Of a DNA stretch of 64,000 nucleotides, positions 44,614 to 53,360 are shown one piece after another. The DNA comes from Niveispirillum sp048066115 (GTDB taxonomy: Bacteria; Pseudomonadota; Alphaproteobacteria; Azospirillales; Azospirillaceae): positions 1-64,000 of the forward strand of contig NZ_JBLTYX010000018.1 in NCBI RefSeq assembly GCF_048066115.1, read 5' to 3'. The translations under genes and the position numbers were made by a program. The notes beneath the pieces are model-generated. The model was not told where the DNA came from, searched no databases, and saw nothing but the letters and a program-made list of their open reading frames with translations. Position 1 is the stretch's first letter. Each line of letters begins with the position of its first letter.

Positions 44614-44907
44614 ATGCGGAATATTGGATTGATGGTGGGTCTCGCCTTGCTGGCTGTTTCAGGCGCCGGCGCGCAGGAAGCGGAAAAGCCCGCCATGTCG
44701 GAGCCGATCGTGCAGACCGCACCGGCGAAGGATGATGGCAGTCGTCTGGTGTGTAAGACGGAGAAGGAAACCGGGTCGCGCGTGAAGCGTAACAAGATCT
44801 GCAAGACCAAGCAGGAATGGAATGAGATGCGCCAGAACACCAACAAGCAGTTGGATGAATACGGCAAGCAGGCGCCGCCCAATCCGCTGCCGTCGACATC
44901 CGGTTGA
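44614..44907 (+). CDS. Small secreted protein with LVCKTEKETGSR motif
   Basis: From the ATG after GGAGTGGGAT the product has 97 residues. Signal peptide MRNIGLMVGLALLAVSGAGA, then a short linker and the cysteine-containing core LVCKTEKETGSRVKRNKICK followed by TKQEWNEM. This core resembles a small family frequent in sphingomonads and relatives, of unknown function; the two cysteines may form a disulfide. AT-rich sequence upstream likely holds its promoter. Confidence 0.75.
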   Translation: MRNIGLMVGLALLAVSGAGAQEAEKPAMSEPIVQTAPAKDDGSRLVCKTEKETGSRVKRNKICKTKQEWNEMRQNTNKQLDEYGKQAPPNPLPSTSG

Positions 44908-44920
44908 TACCGACATGAAA

Positions 44921-44950
44921 AAAGGGCCGCCCCGGATGGAGCGGCCCTTT
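44921..44950. terminator. Bidirectional terminator between convergent genes
   Basis: AAAGGGCCGC (44921-44930) and GCGGCCCTTT (44941-44950), preceded by an A-run and followed by T-rich sequence, so it can work for both the small secreted protein and the DoxX gene. Confidence 0.8.
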
Positions 44951-44971
44951 CGCTTTTGGCACGGGGACGGT

Positions 44972-45403
44972 TCAGGCCTTCCGGGCCACGATATTGTCCA
45001 CGGCGACGGCACCGGCGCCATGGGCGGCCAGGACCAGGAAGCCGCCGGCCATGGCCAGGTTCTTCCAGAACATGATGGACTGGATATACGCCATCTGCGC
45101 ATCGGCCAGCGCCCAGTAATTATGGAACAGGATGGCTGAGACCACCGAGAAGCCGGCCAGCGCCAAGGCGGCGGCGCGGGTCTGGAAACCGGCGACGATG
45201 AAGGCGCCACCCACCAGTTCCGTCAGGATGGCGGCAACCAGCAGCAGTTCGGACGGGAGCGGCAGGCCGGCGGAGCCGACATAGGCCAGACTGCCTTCCC
45301 AGCCCGTGACCTTCGACAGGCCGGAAGAGATGAAGATGGCGGCCAGCAGCACGCGGCCGACAACCGGCAGGTATTTGGAGTTGGCGGCGATCAGGTTGTT
45401 CAT
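44972..45403 (-). CDS. DoxX family membrane protein
   Basis: Starting at MNNLIAANSKYLPVVGR gives 143 residues with four spans and the DoxX signature LAAIFISSGLSKVTGWEGS, LVAAILTELVGGAFIVAG and AILFHNYW. It matches the group commonly regulated by LysR proteins and linked to organic peroxide or quinone stress. A 9-bp dyad of LysR spacing lies upstream. Confidence 0.88.
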   Translation of the reverse strand: MNNLIAANSKYLPVVGRVLLAAIFISSGLSKVTGWEGSLAYVGSAGLPLPSELLLVAAILTELVGGAFIVAGFQTRAAALALAGFSVVSAILFHNYWALADAQMAYIQSIMFWKNLAMAGGFLVLAAHGAGAVAVDNIVARKA

Positions 45404-45486
45404 GATGAGGTTCCTTTGGCTTTTCGGTAGGGGCGCCGGCATCGGGCGCCGTCGTCTTGAAACCGAAAGTACGCCTGCCGAACCTT

Positions 45487-45522
45487 CGCGACAATGCGCA
45501 TTCATCACGATTAATTGTCGCG
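45487..45522 (-). promoter_or_regulatory. Candidate LysR-type operator upstream of doxX
   Basis: Perfect arms CGCGACAAT (45487-45495) and ATTGTCGCG (45514-45522) separated by 18 bases, about 85 bases upstream of the doxX start. A T-N11-A-like core is included. No LysR gene is in the window. Confidence 0.5.
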
Positions 45523-45550
45523 CAAAACGGGACAATCCAAACCACAAAAA

Positions 45551-45576
45551 AGGCCGCGTCCCGAGGGACGCGGCCT
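45551..45576 (-). terminator. Intrinsic terminator of rpsD
   Basis: On the minus strand AGGCCGCGTCCC and GGGACGCGGCCT form a perfect 12-bp stem with a two-base loop, followed by TTTTTGTGG. Confidence 0.88.
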
Positions 45577-45602
45577 GATCTGTCACCCGAGGGTGCCGGA
45601 CC

Positions 45603-46217
45603 TTAGCGCGAATAGAATTCGACGACCAGGTTCGGTTCCATCTGGGTCGGGTACGGAACGTCGGTCAGGTTCGGGGCGCGCAGGTAGGTGCCCTTGAAGT
45701 TGCCGGTGTCGACGGTCACGTAATCCGGGAAGTCGCGCTCACCGGACTGGATGGCTTCCATGATGATGGCGAAGTTCTTGGCCTTGGCGCGAACCTCGAC
45801 GACGTCGTTATCCTTCACCTGGTAGGAGGGGATGTTGACGCGCTTGCCGTTCACGGTGATGTGGCCGTGATTGACGATCTGGCGGGCCGAGAACGGGGTC
45901 GGGGCGAACTTCATGCGGTAGACGACGGCGTCCAGGCGGCGCTCCAGCAGCTGGATCAGGTTCTCGCCCGAGTCACCCTTGCGGCGCACGGCTTCCTGGT
46001 ACAGCTTGCGGAACTGCTTCTCGCCGATATTGCCGTAATAGCCCTTCAGCTTCTGCTTGGCCATCAGCTGCAGACCGAAGTCCGACGGCTTCTTGCGGCG
46101 CTGGCCATGCTGGCCGGGGCCATATTCGCGCTTGTTGATCGGGGACTTCGAACGCCCCCACAGGTTGACGCCGAGGCGGCGGTCAATCTTGTACTTGGCT
46201 TCCTGACGCTTGCTCAT
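45603..46217 (-). CDS. rpsD: 30S ribosomal protein S4
   Basis: The ATG of MSKRQEAKYKIDRRLG gives 204 residues, standard for S4. Visible are the GVNLWGRSKSPINKREYGPG N-terminal rRNA-binding region, the YGNIGEKQFRKLY helix and the S4 RNA-binding domain (LERRLDAVVYRMKFA, VNHGHITVNGKRVNIPS). It is a primary 16S rRNA-binding and assembly protein. It stands alone with its own terminator, as is common in alphaproteobacteria. Confidence 0.97.
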   Translation of the reverse strand: MSKRQEAKYKIDRRLGVNLWGRSKSPINKREYGPGQHGQRRKKPSDFGLQLMAKQKLKGYYGNIGEKQFRKLYQEAVRRKGDSGENLIQLLERRLDAVVYRMKFAPTPFSARQIVNHGHITVNGKRVNIPSYQVKDNDVVEVRAKAKNFAIIMEAIQSGERDFPDYVTVDTGNFKGTYLRAPNLTDVPYPTQMEPNLVVEFYSR

Positions 46218-46427
46218 AACGCACTCCATTCTCGCCGCCCGTATCAGACGGTCCTGTTGTCCCGGTAGTTCCCTGCCCTTTGCCCATTGGGGTTCCAAAA
46301 GGCAAAACAGGGACGGGGCGCCAAAGTGACCGGCGCCCGCCTTCCCAGGAATGGTGGCGGGTATAGGGGAAGGTTGCGGGGATGTCAAATCCCCATCGGC
46401 TTGGGCCGGTGCAACCCTGGTGGGCGT

Positions 46428-46516
46428 CGTAGGTCAGGTTGAGGCGCCAGCCGAGCCCTGACGGGGAAAGCTTCAAGCCTGCCTGTCAGGGCTCGCTCTG
46501 CTCGACCTGACCTACG
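46428..46516 (-). repeat. Nested inverted repeat after the aminotransferase gene
   Basis: Outer arms 46428-46443 and 46501-46516 pair over 16 bp with one wobble; inner arms 46452-46462 and 46485-46495 pair perfectly over 11 bp. The outer motif GTAGGTCAGGTTGAG is of a type seen as dispersed palindromes in related bacteria. It begins four bases after the aminotransferase stop and may stabilise or terminate its mRNA. Confidence 0.7.
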
Positions 46517-46519
46517 ATT

Positions 46520-47689
46520 TCACAGGCAGGCGGCCAGCGCCTTGGCGAACTGCCCGGCGGTTTCCACCGACAGGCCGGCGACATTGATGCGGCCGGAGCC
46601 GGCCATGTAGACGGCATGGTCCTCGCGCAGGCGCTTCACCACGTCCGGCGACAGCGGCAGCAGGGAGAACATGCCGCGCTGCTGGTCCACGCGGCCCAGC
46701 ACACCGCCATGGCCGGCCAGCGCGGCGCGGATGCCCAGCAGCCGGTCGCGCATCGTGTCCAGTTCCAGCTTCCAGTCGGCGGCGAGCGTGGCATCGTCCA
46801 GCAGCGTGGCGATGACCGCCCCGCCGTGGTCGGGCGGCATGGACCAGTTGGCCCGCGCCAGGGCCAGGATGTTGGAGGAGATACGGTCGGTGTCGCCGGC
46901 CGCCGCCGTCTGCACGATCAGGGCGCCGACGCGGTCGCGGTACACACCGAAATTCTTGTCGCAGGAATAGGCCAGCACAGCCTCCGGGCAGGCATCCATG
47001 ACTAGGCGCACACCGGCGGCGTCCTGTTCCATGCCCAGGCCAAGGCCCTGATAGGCCAGGTCCAGGAAGGGAACGATGCCGCGGGCCGACAGCAATTCGG
47101 CAATGGCCTTCCACTGGTCCAGGTCGAAATCAGCCCCGGTGGGGTTATGGCAGCAGCCATGCAGAAGGGCGATGTCGCCGGCCTGTGCCTTGTTCAGCGC
47201 ATCCATGACGGCGTCGAAGGTGATGGCCTGGGTATTGGTGTCGAAATGCTTGTAGGTCTGCACCTTCAGGCCGGCGGCGGCCAGCACGGGCGGGTGGTTG
47301 GGCCAGGTCGGCGTGCCCACCCAGACAGTGGCGCCGGGCTTGGTGGCCCCCAGCAACTCCGCGCCCAGGCGCAGGGCGCCAGTACCGCCCGGCGTCTGCA
47401 CGCCCGTCAGCCGGCCGGACAGATCGACATCGCCCAGGGCCAGACGCGCCATGTGGCGGGCGAAGGCGACATTGCCCTCCGGTCCCAGATAGGACTTGCT
47501 GTCCTGGGTTTCCCACAGCTTCTTCTCCGCCGCCTTGACGGACCGCATGACGGGGGTGTTGCCGGCATCGTCGCGGAACACGCCCACGCCCAGGTCAAGC
47601 TTGCCCGGACGGGGATCGTTGCGGAACATGCCGATCAGGGCCAGAAGGGCGTCGGCGGGCTGTTGGGCCAGCGGCTGGAAGAAGGACAT
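46520..47689 (-). CDS. Class I aromatic/aspartate aminotransferase
   Basis: From MSFFQPLAQQPADALLALIG the protein has 389 residues. It belongs to the TyrB/AspC subgroup: LDLGVGVFRDDAGNTPVM, NPTGADFD (189-region Asn contacting PLP), LDLAYQGLG, and the Schiff-base lysine Lys245 in SCDKNFGVYRDR, where most relatives have SFSKNFGLY. It interconverts aspartate or aromatic amino acids with 2-oxo acids. Single gene, ATG preceded on the minus strand by AGAGGCTTCC. Confidence 0.92.
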   Translation of the reverse strand: MSFFQPLAQQPADALLALIGMFRNDPRPGKLDLGVGVFRDDAGNTPVMRSVKAAEKKLWETQDSKSYLGPEGNVAFARHMARLALGDVDLSGRLTGVQTPGGTGALRLGAELLGATKPGATVWVGTPTWPNHPPVLAAAGLKVQTYKHFDTNTQAITFDAVMDALNKAQAGDIALLHGCCHNPTGADFDLDQWKAIAELLSARGIVPFLDLAYQGLGLGMEQDAAGVRLVMDACPEAVLAYSCDKNFGVYRDRVGALIVQTAAAGDTDRISSNILALARANWSMPPDHGGAVIATLLDDATLAADWKLELDTMRDRLLGIRAALAGHGGVLGRVDQQRGMFSLLPLSPDVVKRLREDHAVYMAGSGRINVAGLSVETAGQFAKALAACL

Positions 47690-47813
47690 GGAAGCCTCTG
47701 TTGAGGGGCGGAAGAAAGGGAGCCACAGGATAGGCGTTCGACAGCGCAATTACTTTGCGAACTGAGCCCCGTCCAGCGCCGATCTGCCCTGCGCGGCCGG
47801 TTCCGGTGGCGAA

Positions 47814-48713
47814 TTATTGCGCCGGGCGACGAGTGGCCAGCCAGATGCCCGGCAGAACCAGGGCGATGCCCAGCAGGTGATAGGGCTCCAGCCGCTCCCC
47901 CAGCAGCAGGGCCGCCAGGGCGGCGTTATAGAGCGGGGTCAGATACAGGACCATGCCCGCCCGCCCGGCGCCGAACACGGTGACGAGGCGGCCATAGACC
48001 AGATAGGAGGCAAGGCCGGGAATGATGGCCAGGAAGACCAGGGTGGCGACGGTGCGCACCGACAGGTCGGCCACCTGACCCGCCGCCATCTCCAGCGCAT
48101 AGAAGGGCAGCATGGACACCACGCCGCCGGCGCAGATGCCGGAGAAGCGGGCGAACGGTGTCAGGCCCGAGGCGCGGTGGCGCAGCAGCAGCGAATAGAA
48201 GGCCCAGCCATTGGCCGCCAGCACGATCCACAGATCGCCCGCTGTGAAATGCAGGTGCAGCAGCGCCCTGGGATCGCCCTTGGCGATGACGGCGACGACA
48301 CCCGACAGGCTGATGGCCACGCCCAGCGCCTGCACCGCGCTGACCTTCTCCCGCCAGAACAGGCGGCCGTAGAGCACGATCAGCACGGGGGCGGCGGCAT
48401 AGATCAGGCTGATATTGGTGGCCGTCGTCGTCTGCCCGGCCAGATAGACGGGCGCCCCGCAGATGCCCATGCCCAGGCTGCCCAGCAGCAGGAAGCCCCG
48501 CCAGTCGCGCCGAAATTCCGGCCAGCCGGCCACCAGTTCGTTCCAGATGAAGGGTGCCAGGAACAGCAAGGCCAGCGCCCAGCGCCAGAACGCCATGGCC
48601 ACGGCCGGTATCTCCCCCGCCACGAACCGGGCCGCCAGCACATTCGACCCGAACAGCAGGGGCGAGGCGGCCAGCAGCAGGAACCAGGAAAAAGGGGAGG
48701 GGCGGTGGGACAT
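47814..48713 (-). CDS. EamA/DMT family transporter
   Basis: Starting at MSHRPSPFSWFLLLAASPLLFGSN gives 299 residues with ten spans in two EamA halves; the second half opens DLWIVLAANGWAFYSLLLRH and ends PLYNAALAALLLGERLEPYHLLGIALVLPGIWLA, which is typical. It is predicted to export amino acids or other small metabolites. Confidence 0.88.
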   Translation of the reverse strand: MSHRPSPFSWFLLLAASPLLFGSNVLAARFVAGEIPAVAMAFWRWALALLFLAPFIWNELVAGWPEFRRDWRGFLLLGSLGMGICGAPVYLAGQTTTATNISLIYAAAPVLIVLYGRLFWREKVSAVQALGVAISLSGVVAVIAKGDPRALLHLHFTAGDLWIVLAANGWAFYSLLLRHRASGLTPFARFSGICAGGVVSMLPFYALEMAAGQVADLSVRTVATLVFLAIIPGLASYLVYGRLVTVFGAGRAGMVLYLTPLYNAALAALLLGERLEPYHLLGIALVLPGIWLATRRPAQ

Positions 48714-48792
48714 GGGCGCTGGATAGGCCGGGCGGTATGGGCTTGCCAAGTGCCTGTTCGGGGCGGCAGGGAAATTTAATCTGGGCCCAGGA

Positions 48793-49551
48793 TTACTGGC
48801 TCAGAACCTGCCCTCCCAGGTCCACCGCGAGAATGGCCAAGATGCAGAGGACGGCCAGACCCGGTTGCGGCCGGGGCTGGCAGATATCGGCACCGATTTC
48901 CCTGTCCCACAGGGTCGGCTTGGCCCGGTCCAGGCGCAGCTTGCCGTTATAGAAGGTGATCATGTTCACCAGAGGCACGCCCAGGCCCCACCCTTTCAGC
49001 CAGAGCAGATATTGCCGGCGCAACAGAGTGCGCAGGTCGGGGATCGTGCCATCGGGCCGGGCCAGCCGCAGATCCAGCAGCGCCTTGCCCGGCGTCGTGC
49101 CGATCCAGGCGAACAGCAGGGCCTGCAGCGTCAGGCCCACCGGCAGGGAAGCGAACATCACCAGGAACCGGGTGCCATCCGCCTTCACGCGGATATCCAG
49201 CAGGGCCAACAGCACAATCAGCACCGCCTTGACCAGATAGAGGTCGAGCAATTGTGCCCAGAGGCGCGGCCAAGGGCCGGCCTTGCGCGGCTCGTCCAGG
49301 GCTGGCAGGGGTGGGGCCGGGCCTGCATCCTCCGGCCGCTGGGCGGGGCCGGCGACGCGCAGCTGTTCGGTGAAGTCGGGGATAGTGCCGGCCCGTGCCC
49401 AGGCCGTCATTCCCGGTGCCCACAGCCAGTCGCGTGCATCCAGTTCCCCCGTCAACAGCAGGTTCCGCAGGCGCTGGACCGGGATGGGGCCCCAGCCATC
49501 GCCTTCATGCGCGTACCACCAACTGTCCGACATGTTTTGATCCTGTGACAT
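48793..49551 (-). CDS. RDD family membrane protein with N-terminal GYF_2 domain
   Basis: The 252-residue protein begins with a GYF_2/DUF4339 domain (WWYAHEGDGWGPIPVQRLRNLL, residues 10-32, and WLWAPGMTAWARAG). After a proline-rich linker comes an RDD domain (about residues 88-250): three spans, the IGTTPGKALLDLRLARPDG loop and the conserved arginine-aspartate features. RDD proteins are mostly uncharacterised; a few move Na+ or fold with other membrane proteins. It is the last of three tandem relatives on this strand. Confidence 0.85.
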   Translation of the reverse strand: MSQDQNMSDSWWYAHEGDGWGPIPVQRLRNLLLTGELDARDWLWAPGMTAWARAGTIPDFTEQLRVAGPAQRPEDAGPAPPLPALDEPRKAGPWPRLWAQLLDLYLVKAVLIVLLALLDIRVKADGTRFLVMFASLPVGLTLQALLFAWIGTTPGKALLDLRLARPDGTIPDLRTLLRRQYLLWLKGWGLGVPLVNMITFYNGKLRLDRAKPTLWDREIGADICQPRPQPGLAVLCILAILAVDLGGQVLSQ

Positions 49552-49560
49552 GGGAGAGCG

Positions 49561-50337
49561 TCAGAGACGGAAGCTGATCTGGATGCGTCCCGTGATCAGC
49601 AACTGAAGGCCCAGATTGATCGCCAGACCGGCCAGCAGGACTAGGCTGAACCGGGCCGTGTCATGGCGATCCTGATAGACGTCCAGACCGCACGCCCCGT
49701 CCCATTTCGTGCGCCAGGCGCGGTCCACCCGCTTCTTGGCGAAATACATGAAGAACAGCCCGATGATAGGGATGCCCAGTGCGAATCCTTGCACCCAGAG
49801 CTGTATCTGCCGTTGCGCCAGCGTGGCGATGTCTGGGCGGCGGCCATCCAGCTGGCGCAGCCGCAGGCCCAGCAGCGCCTTGCCCGGCGTGGTTCCGGTT
49901 GCTGCGACCGATATCCCCAACAGCAGCAGGGTGATCGGCAGTACACAAATATTCAGCGACAGCGCTATCTGTAGATTCTTGCCCCAATAGCCCATGAGCA
50001 TGAGGGAGAGGAGCAAGGTAATGTTGACAAGCGACAAATCGAGTATGGTTGCCAAGTAACGCGACCAGGGGCCGGCCCGTCTTGCCCCCTCCGTGTCGGG
50101 AAACCGGTCCGGTGGCGGTACCGGTTCCGGCTTCTGTCCGTTGAGGCTGTTGCCCGCCTCCCGCAGAGCCGGGGCGAAGTCCGGCAGGGTGCCGATCGGC
50201 GCCCAGGCCGCCATGCCCGGCCTCCACATCCAGTCGCGCCCGTCCAGTTCCCGCGCCATCAGCAATTTGCCCACGCGCTCCGCCGTCAGCGGGCCGTAAC
50301 ATTCCCCGTCATACGCGTACCACCATCTATCTGGCAT
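49561..50337 (-). CDS. RDD family membrane protein with N-terminal GYF_2 domain
   Basis: From MPDRWWYAYDGECYGPLTAERV the protein has 258 residues: GYF_2 domain at the N-terminus (WMWRPGMAAWAPIG), linker, then an RDD domain with AATGTTPGKALLGLRLRQLDG. It is about colinear with its downstream neighbour (48793-49551) and lies nine bases upstream of it. The better start is this ATG, not an upstream one in the same frame, because the GYF_2 domain begins here. Confidence 0.85.
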   Translation of the reverse strand: MPDRWWYAYDGECYGPLTAERVGKLLMARELDGRDWMWRPGMAAWAPIGTLPDFAPALREAGNSLNGQKPEPVPPPDRFPDTEGARRAGPWSRYLATILDLSLVNITLLLSLMLMGYWGKNLQIALSLNICVLPITLLLLGISVAATGTTPGKALLGLRLRQLDGRRPDIATLAQRQIQLWVQGFALGIPIIGLFFMYFAKKRVDRAWRTKWDGACGLDVYQDRHDTARFSLVLLAGLAINLGLQLLITGRIQISFRL

Positions 50338-50397
50338 CTCTTGCCTCGTTTTAAATCGATAAGGGATATACCGAAACGATCCACAATCGTTCAAGTG

Positions 50398-51519
50398 TCA
50401 GCGAAGGGTCGATTCCAGGCCGTTCAGCAGACTTTGAACGCGAACCTTCTCCGGCTCATCCCCGTTCGGCCACCAGCCCTGGATGGTCCAGACCTCGCCG
50501 GAGGCGAGGCCGCGCAAATGCCGTGCTTCCATCTCCGGCTCCATGCCTTCCTCCGGTTCGGATGTGAAGGGGCCGGTCCGGATGCAGACGGGCTGGTCGC
50601 CGACGGGCGCGGGGAAGGGTTCATCACGGTTGGGGATGATGCTCCGCAGCTGTTCCGCGACATGGTCCGGGAAGGGCCTGTCGATGAACTCGCGGCGGAT
50701 CATCCCGCGTCCGTCGCGGTCCTGTTTCCAGAACCAATGGGCGGTGCCGCCATCGTCCAGCTGTTCCACTTCGATAACCCAGCCTGTCGCCAGCCGGCCG
50801 ACCTTTCCCGTAACGGGATTGCGCCATCGATCGCTGAGGGCCATCGGCTGAGTGTATAATCTTCCCTCCTCGTCCGGCATCAGGGCATGGAACGGGTTGG
50901 GCAGGTTCAGGGCCACGCTCAACAGGGCCGAATAGGCCAGGAACGCTAACGGATGGCGCATCCGCCGGTCGTCATGCTGCCACATACGCAGGTCCAGTGC
51001 CGCGTCCCACCGGGTGGGCTGTCCGCGCATGACGCGCCGGCAGCTGAAGGTAGCGGTGATGGGTGCGGCAAGATGGATGCCCAGGCCAAGCCCTTCCACC
51101 CAAAGCCGGGCTTGGCGCTTCAACAGGGTCGGGAAATCCGGCCGGGTGCCGTCCAGGCGCGTCAGGCGCAGGCCCAGCAGCGCCTTGCCCGGTGTGGTGC
51201 CGGTCAGGGCTACCATCGGTGCCTGTAGCAGCAATGCCAGCAGAATGAGAATCCAGACCGCGACGAACTGCGCCATATTCCCTTCAAGGCCCGTGGCGTT
51301 GAACCCCATGATCAGGAGCAGGAGAATATAGGGCGGCGTCAGGATCGTGACGCCAATCATCAGATCGACCCCCTGGGCCAGCAGGCGCGGCAGCGGCCGG
51401 GCAGGGTGGGGGGCATTGGGATCGGGCAGAGGCAGATCGGGTTTCAATTGGTCGCCGGTCCGGTCCAAGGTCGACCCCAGGATGGCGCCATCGCGCACAT
51501 GCCACCATTTTCCCGACAT
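50398..51519 (-). CDS. RDD family membrane protein with relic GYF start and C-terminal extension
   Basis: At 373 residues it is longer than its two downstream relatives. The N-terminus WWHVRDGAILGS looks like a reduced GYF_2 domain. An RDD domain follows (residues about 40-200) with MVALTGTTPGKALLGLRLTRLDG. After the last span comes an additional soluble part of about 150 residues (WRNPVTGKVGRLATGWVIEV, ending VRVQSLLNGLESTLR) that I do not recognise. First gene of the RDD trio, which is probably one operon. Confidence 0.82.
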   Translation of the reverse strand: MSGKWWHVRDGAILGSTLDRTGDQLKPDLPLPDPNAPHPARPLPRLLAQGVDLMIGVTILTPPYILLLLIMGFNATGLEGNMAQFVAVWILILLALLLQAPMVALTGTTPGKALLGLRLTRLDGTRPDFPTLLKRQARLWVEGLGLGIHLAAPITATFSCRRVMRGQPTRWDAALDLRMWQHDDRRMRHPLAFLAYSALLSVALNLPNPFHALMPDEEGRLYTQPMALSDRWRNPVTGKVGRLATGWVIEVEQLDDGGTAHWFWKQDRDGRGMIRREFIDRPFPDHVAEQLRSIIPNRDEPFPAPVGDQPVCIRTGPFTSEPEEGMEPEMEARHLRGLASGEVWTIQGWWPNGDEPEKVRVQSLLNGLESTLR

Positions 51520-51573
51520 TGCCGTGCCATCTCCCCTTATCGCGGATGATGGTGTCGGCTCCAGGTCAACCCG

Positions 51574-53175
51574 TCAACGGGTTGCGGGTTCGGCGGTTAT
51601 CTCGCGTGCCAGCAGCATGCGGTCCAGGCGCGGTTCCAGGCGGATGCCGGCGCGCACCAGCCAGCGGCCTTCGGCATGCATTACGGGGATCCAGGCCACA
51701 TCGTCATGCAGGGCGCGGGCGGCGTCCTGCAATAGGCGATTGCGGCGGCCGGCATCGGCTTCGCCCAATGCCGTTACCAATTGCCGGTCGATATCGGCGT
51801 TGCAATAGCCACCGTAATTATGGGCGCCGCGGCCGGTCCCCTCCACGCCCCGGCCCAGCAGGGCCAGCAGCGAGGCCGGCATATTGGCGGGATTGTAGAT
51901 CCAGCCGCCATAGAACAGCTCGAATTCGCCGGTGCGCAGCCGTTCGATATAGCGGTCCATGGGTTCGACCTGCACCTTGGCCCGCACACCGACCATGGCC
52001 AGGAAATGGGCGATGGCGTCGCCCACCTTGGACTGCATCGGCGTGACCATCAGGGTTGTGTCGAACCCGCCGGCGAACCCCGCCTCGGCCAGCAGGCGGC
52101 GGGCTTCGGCCAGGTCATGTTCGTCATCGGGGATGTCGGGGACATGGGCATCGGTGTCTTTCATGGCCATCTGGCCCGTGGCGTTACCGAAACCGGGCAC
52201 GATGCGGTCGGCCAGCAGCCGGCCGGGAATGGCCAGCAGCAGGGCGCGGCGCACCCGCCGGTCGCGGAACCGGTTGGGGCCGTCGGGCCCATCGGCGGCG
52301 CGCTGGTTGGACTGCAGATAGGTCACCCCGCTGGACGGCCCCTCCACCAGCACCAGGTCCGGCCGGCGGGCGAAGAAAGGCAAGGATTCCAACGATGGAT
52401 TGTCCAGGATATCGATCCTGCCCTCCACCATGGCGGTCACCCGCTCCTTCTCCGTCAGATGGATCAGGCGGACATGGTCCCAGCCGGCGGGGCTGCCCCA
52501 ATAATCCCGGTTGCGTTCCACCACCATCTCGTCGGCGGCGAACCGGGCCAGACGGAAGGGGCCGGTGCCGAAGCCGGGGTCGGCATAATGGTCGCTGTCG
52601 CCCCAGCGATCGCCGGCGCAGCCGCCGGGCGTGAAGGTGATATTCAGGTCGGCGGGTGCCGCGACGATGGGCACGCTGGCCATGTCGCTGGGGAAGATGG
52701 CCACCCGCATCTCATGCCGGATGCGGATGGTGAAGGGGTCCGGCGCCTCCACCGCGATGATCCCGGCCAGCCGCGCGGCCAAGGCCCGCGGTTCCAGCCC
52801 GACCTTTCCCACGCGGCAGAAGCTGTACAGCACGTCGCGGGCGGTGAAGGGCTGGCCGTTCTGGAACCGCACGCCGCGGCGCAGATGGAACAGCCAAGCC
52901 CCGTCGGCCGTCTGTTCCCAGCGTTCCGCCAGACGCGGCACGGGGCGGAAGGCGGCGTCGACGCCGGCCAGCCCCTCATAAATCTGGTCATGCAGCAGGT
53001 AATCGGCGCGGTTGGCGCCCAGATGCGGATCGGCGGAACGCGCCAGATTCATCAGGCCGATGCGCAGCTCGGCGGCCTCCGCGCCAGCCGTGATCAGCAG
53101 CGCCTGGCCGGCCAGCAGCAGCAATCCCATCCAGGACCGGAAACGCGGCGCCAGCAAACGCAACTCCACCCGCAA
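51574..53175 (-). CDS. ABC substrate-binding protein (SBP_bac_5), orphan
   Basis: The 533-residue protein has a signal peptide ending near residue 35 (LLLLAGQALLITAGAEAAE) and a family-5 binding fold: LMNLARSADPHLGANRADYLLHDQIYEGL, FHLRRGVRFQNGQPFTARDVLYSF, and the late NYGGYCNADIDRQL. Family members bind peptides, nickel or opines. It is not accompanied by permease or ATPase genes. Copy E of the four-hairpin element lies upstream. Confidence 0.85.
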   Translation of the reverse strand: MRVELRLLAPRFRSWMGLLLLAGQALLITAGAEAAELRIGLMNLARSADPHLGANRADYLLHDQIYEGLAGVDAAFRPVPRLAERWEQTADGAWLFHLRRGVRFQNGQPFTARDVLYSFCRVGKVGLEPRALAARLAGIIAVEAPDPFTIRIRHEMRVAIFPSDMASVPIVAAPADLNITFTPGGCAGDRWGDSDHYADPGFGTGPFRLARFAADEMVVERNRDYWGSPAGWDHVRLIHLTEKERVTAMVEGRIDILDNPSLESLPFFARRPDLVLVEGPSSGVTYLQSNQRAADGPDGPNRFRDRRVRRALLLAIPGRLLADRIVPGFGNATGQMAMKDTDAHVPDIPDDEHDLAEARRLLAEAGFAGGFDTTLMVTPMQSKVGDAIAHFLAMVGVRAKVQVEPMDRYIERLRTGEFELFYGGWIYNPANMPASLLALLGRGVEGTGRGAHNYGGYCNADIDRQLVTALGEADAGRRNRLLQDAARALHDDVAWIPVMHAEGRWLVRAGIRLEPRLDRMLLAREITAEPATR

Positions 53176-53257
53176 GGCGCCCCAAATGGTGGGGGCACCG
53201 CACTATGCGATCGCCACCACCACTAAAGCAATAGGCCGAATGAGAGATATTATTGCG

Positions 53258-53359
53258 CCCTCAAGCGCCGGGCGCCGCCATCCGGCGGCTTGGCTTGCGC
53301 GCCACGTGGCGCGGGCCGGCAATCTCCGGCCGCCGACAGTCATCCGGGATGACTGTCGG
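53258..53359 (+). repeat. Four-hairpin intergenic element, copy E
   Basis: Stem 1 GCCGCC-ATCC-GGCGGC (53274-53289), linker TTGGCTTG. Stem 2 CGCGCC-ACGT-GGCGCG (53298-53313). Stem 3 GGCCGG-CAATCT-CCGGCC (53314-53331). Stem 4 is a perfect 11-bp stem, arms 53333-53343 and 53349-53359, loop CCGGG, and ends one base before the GST stop codon. Confidence 0.85.
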
Positions 53360-53360
53360 A

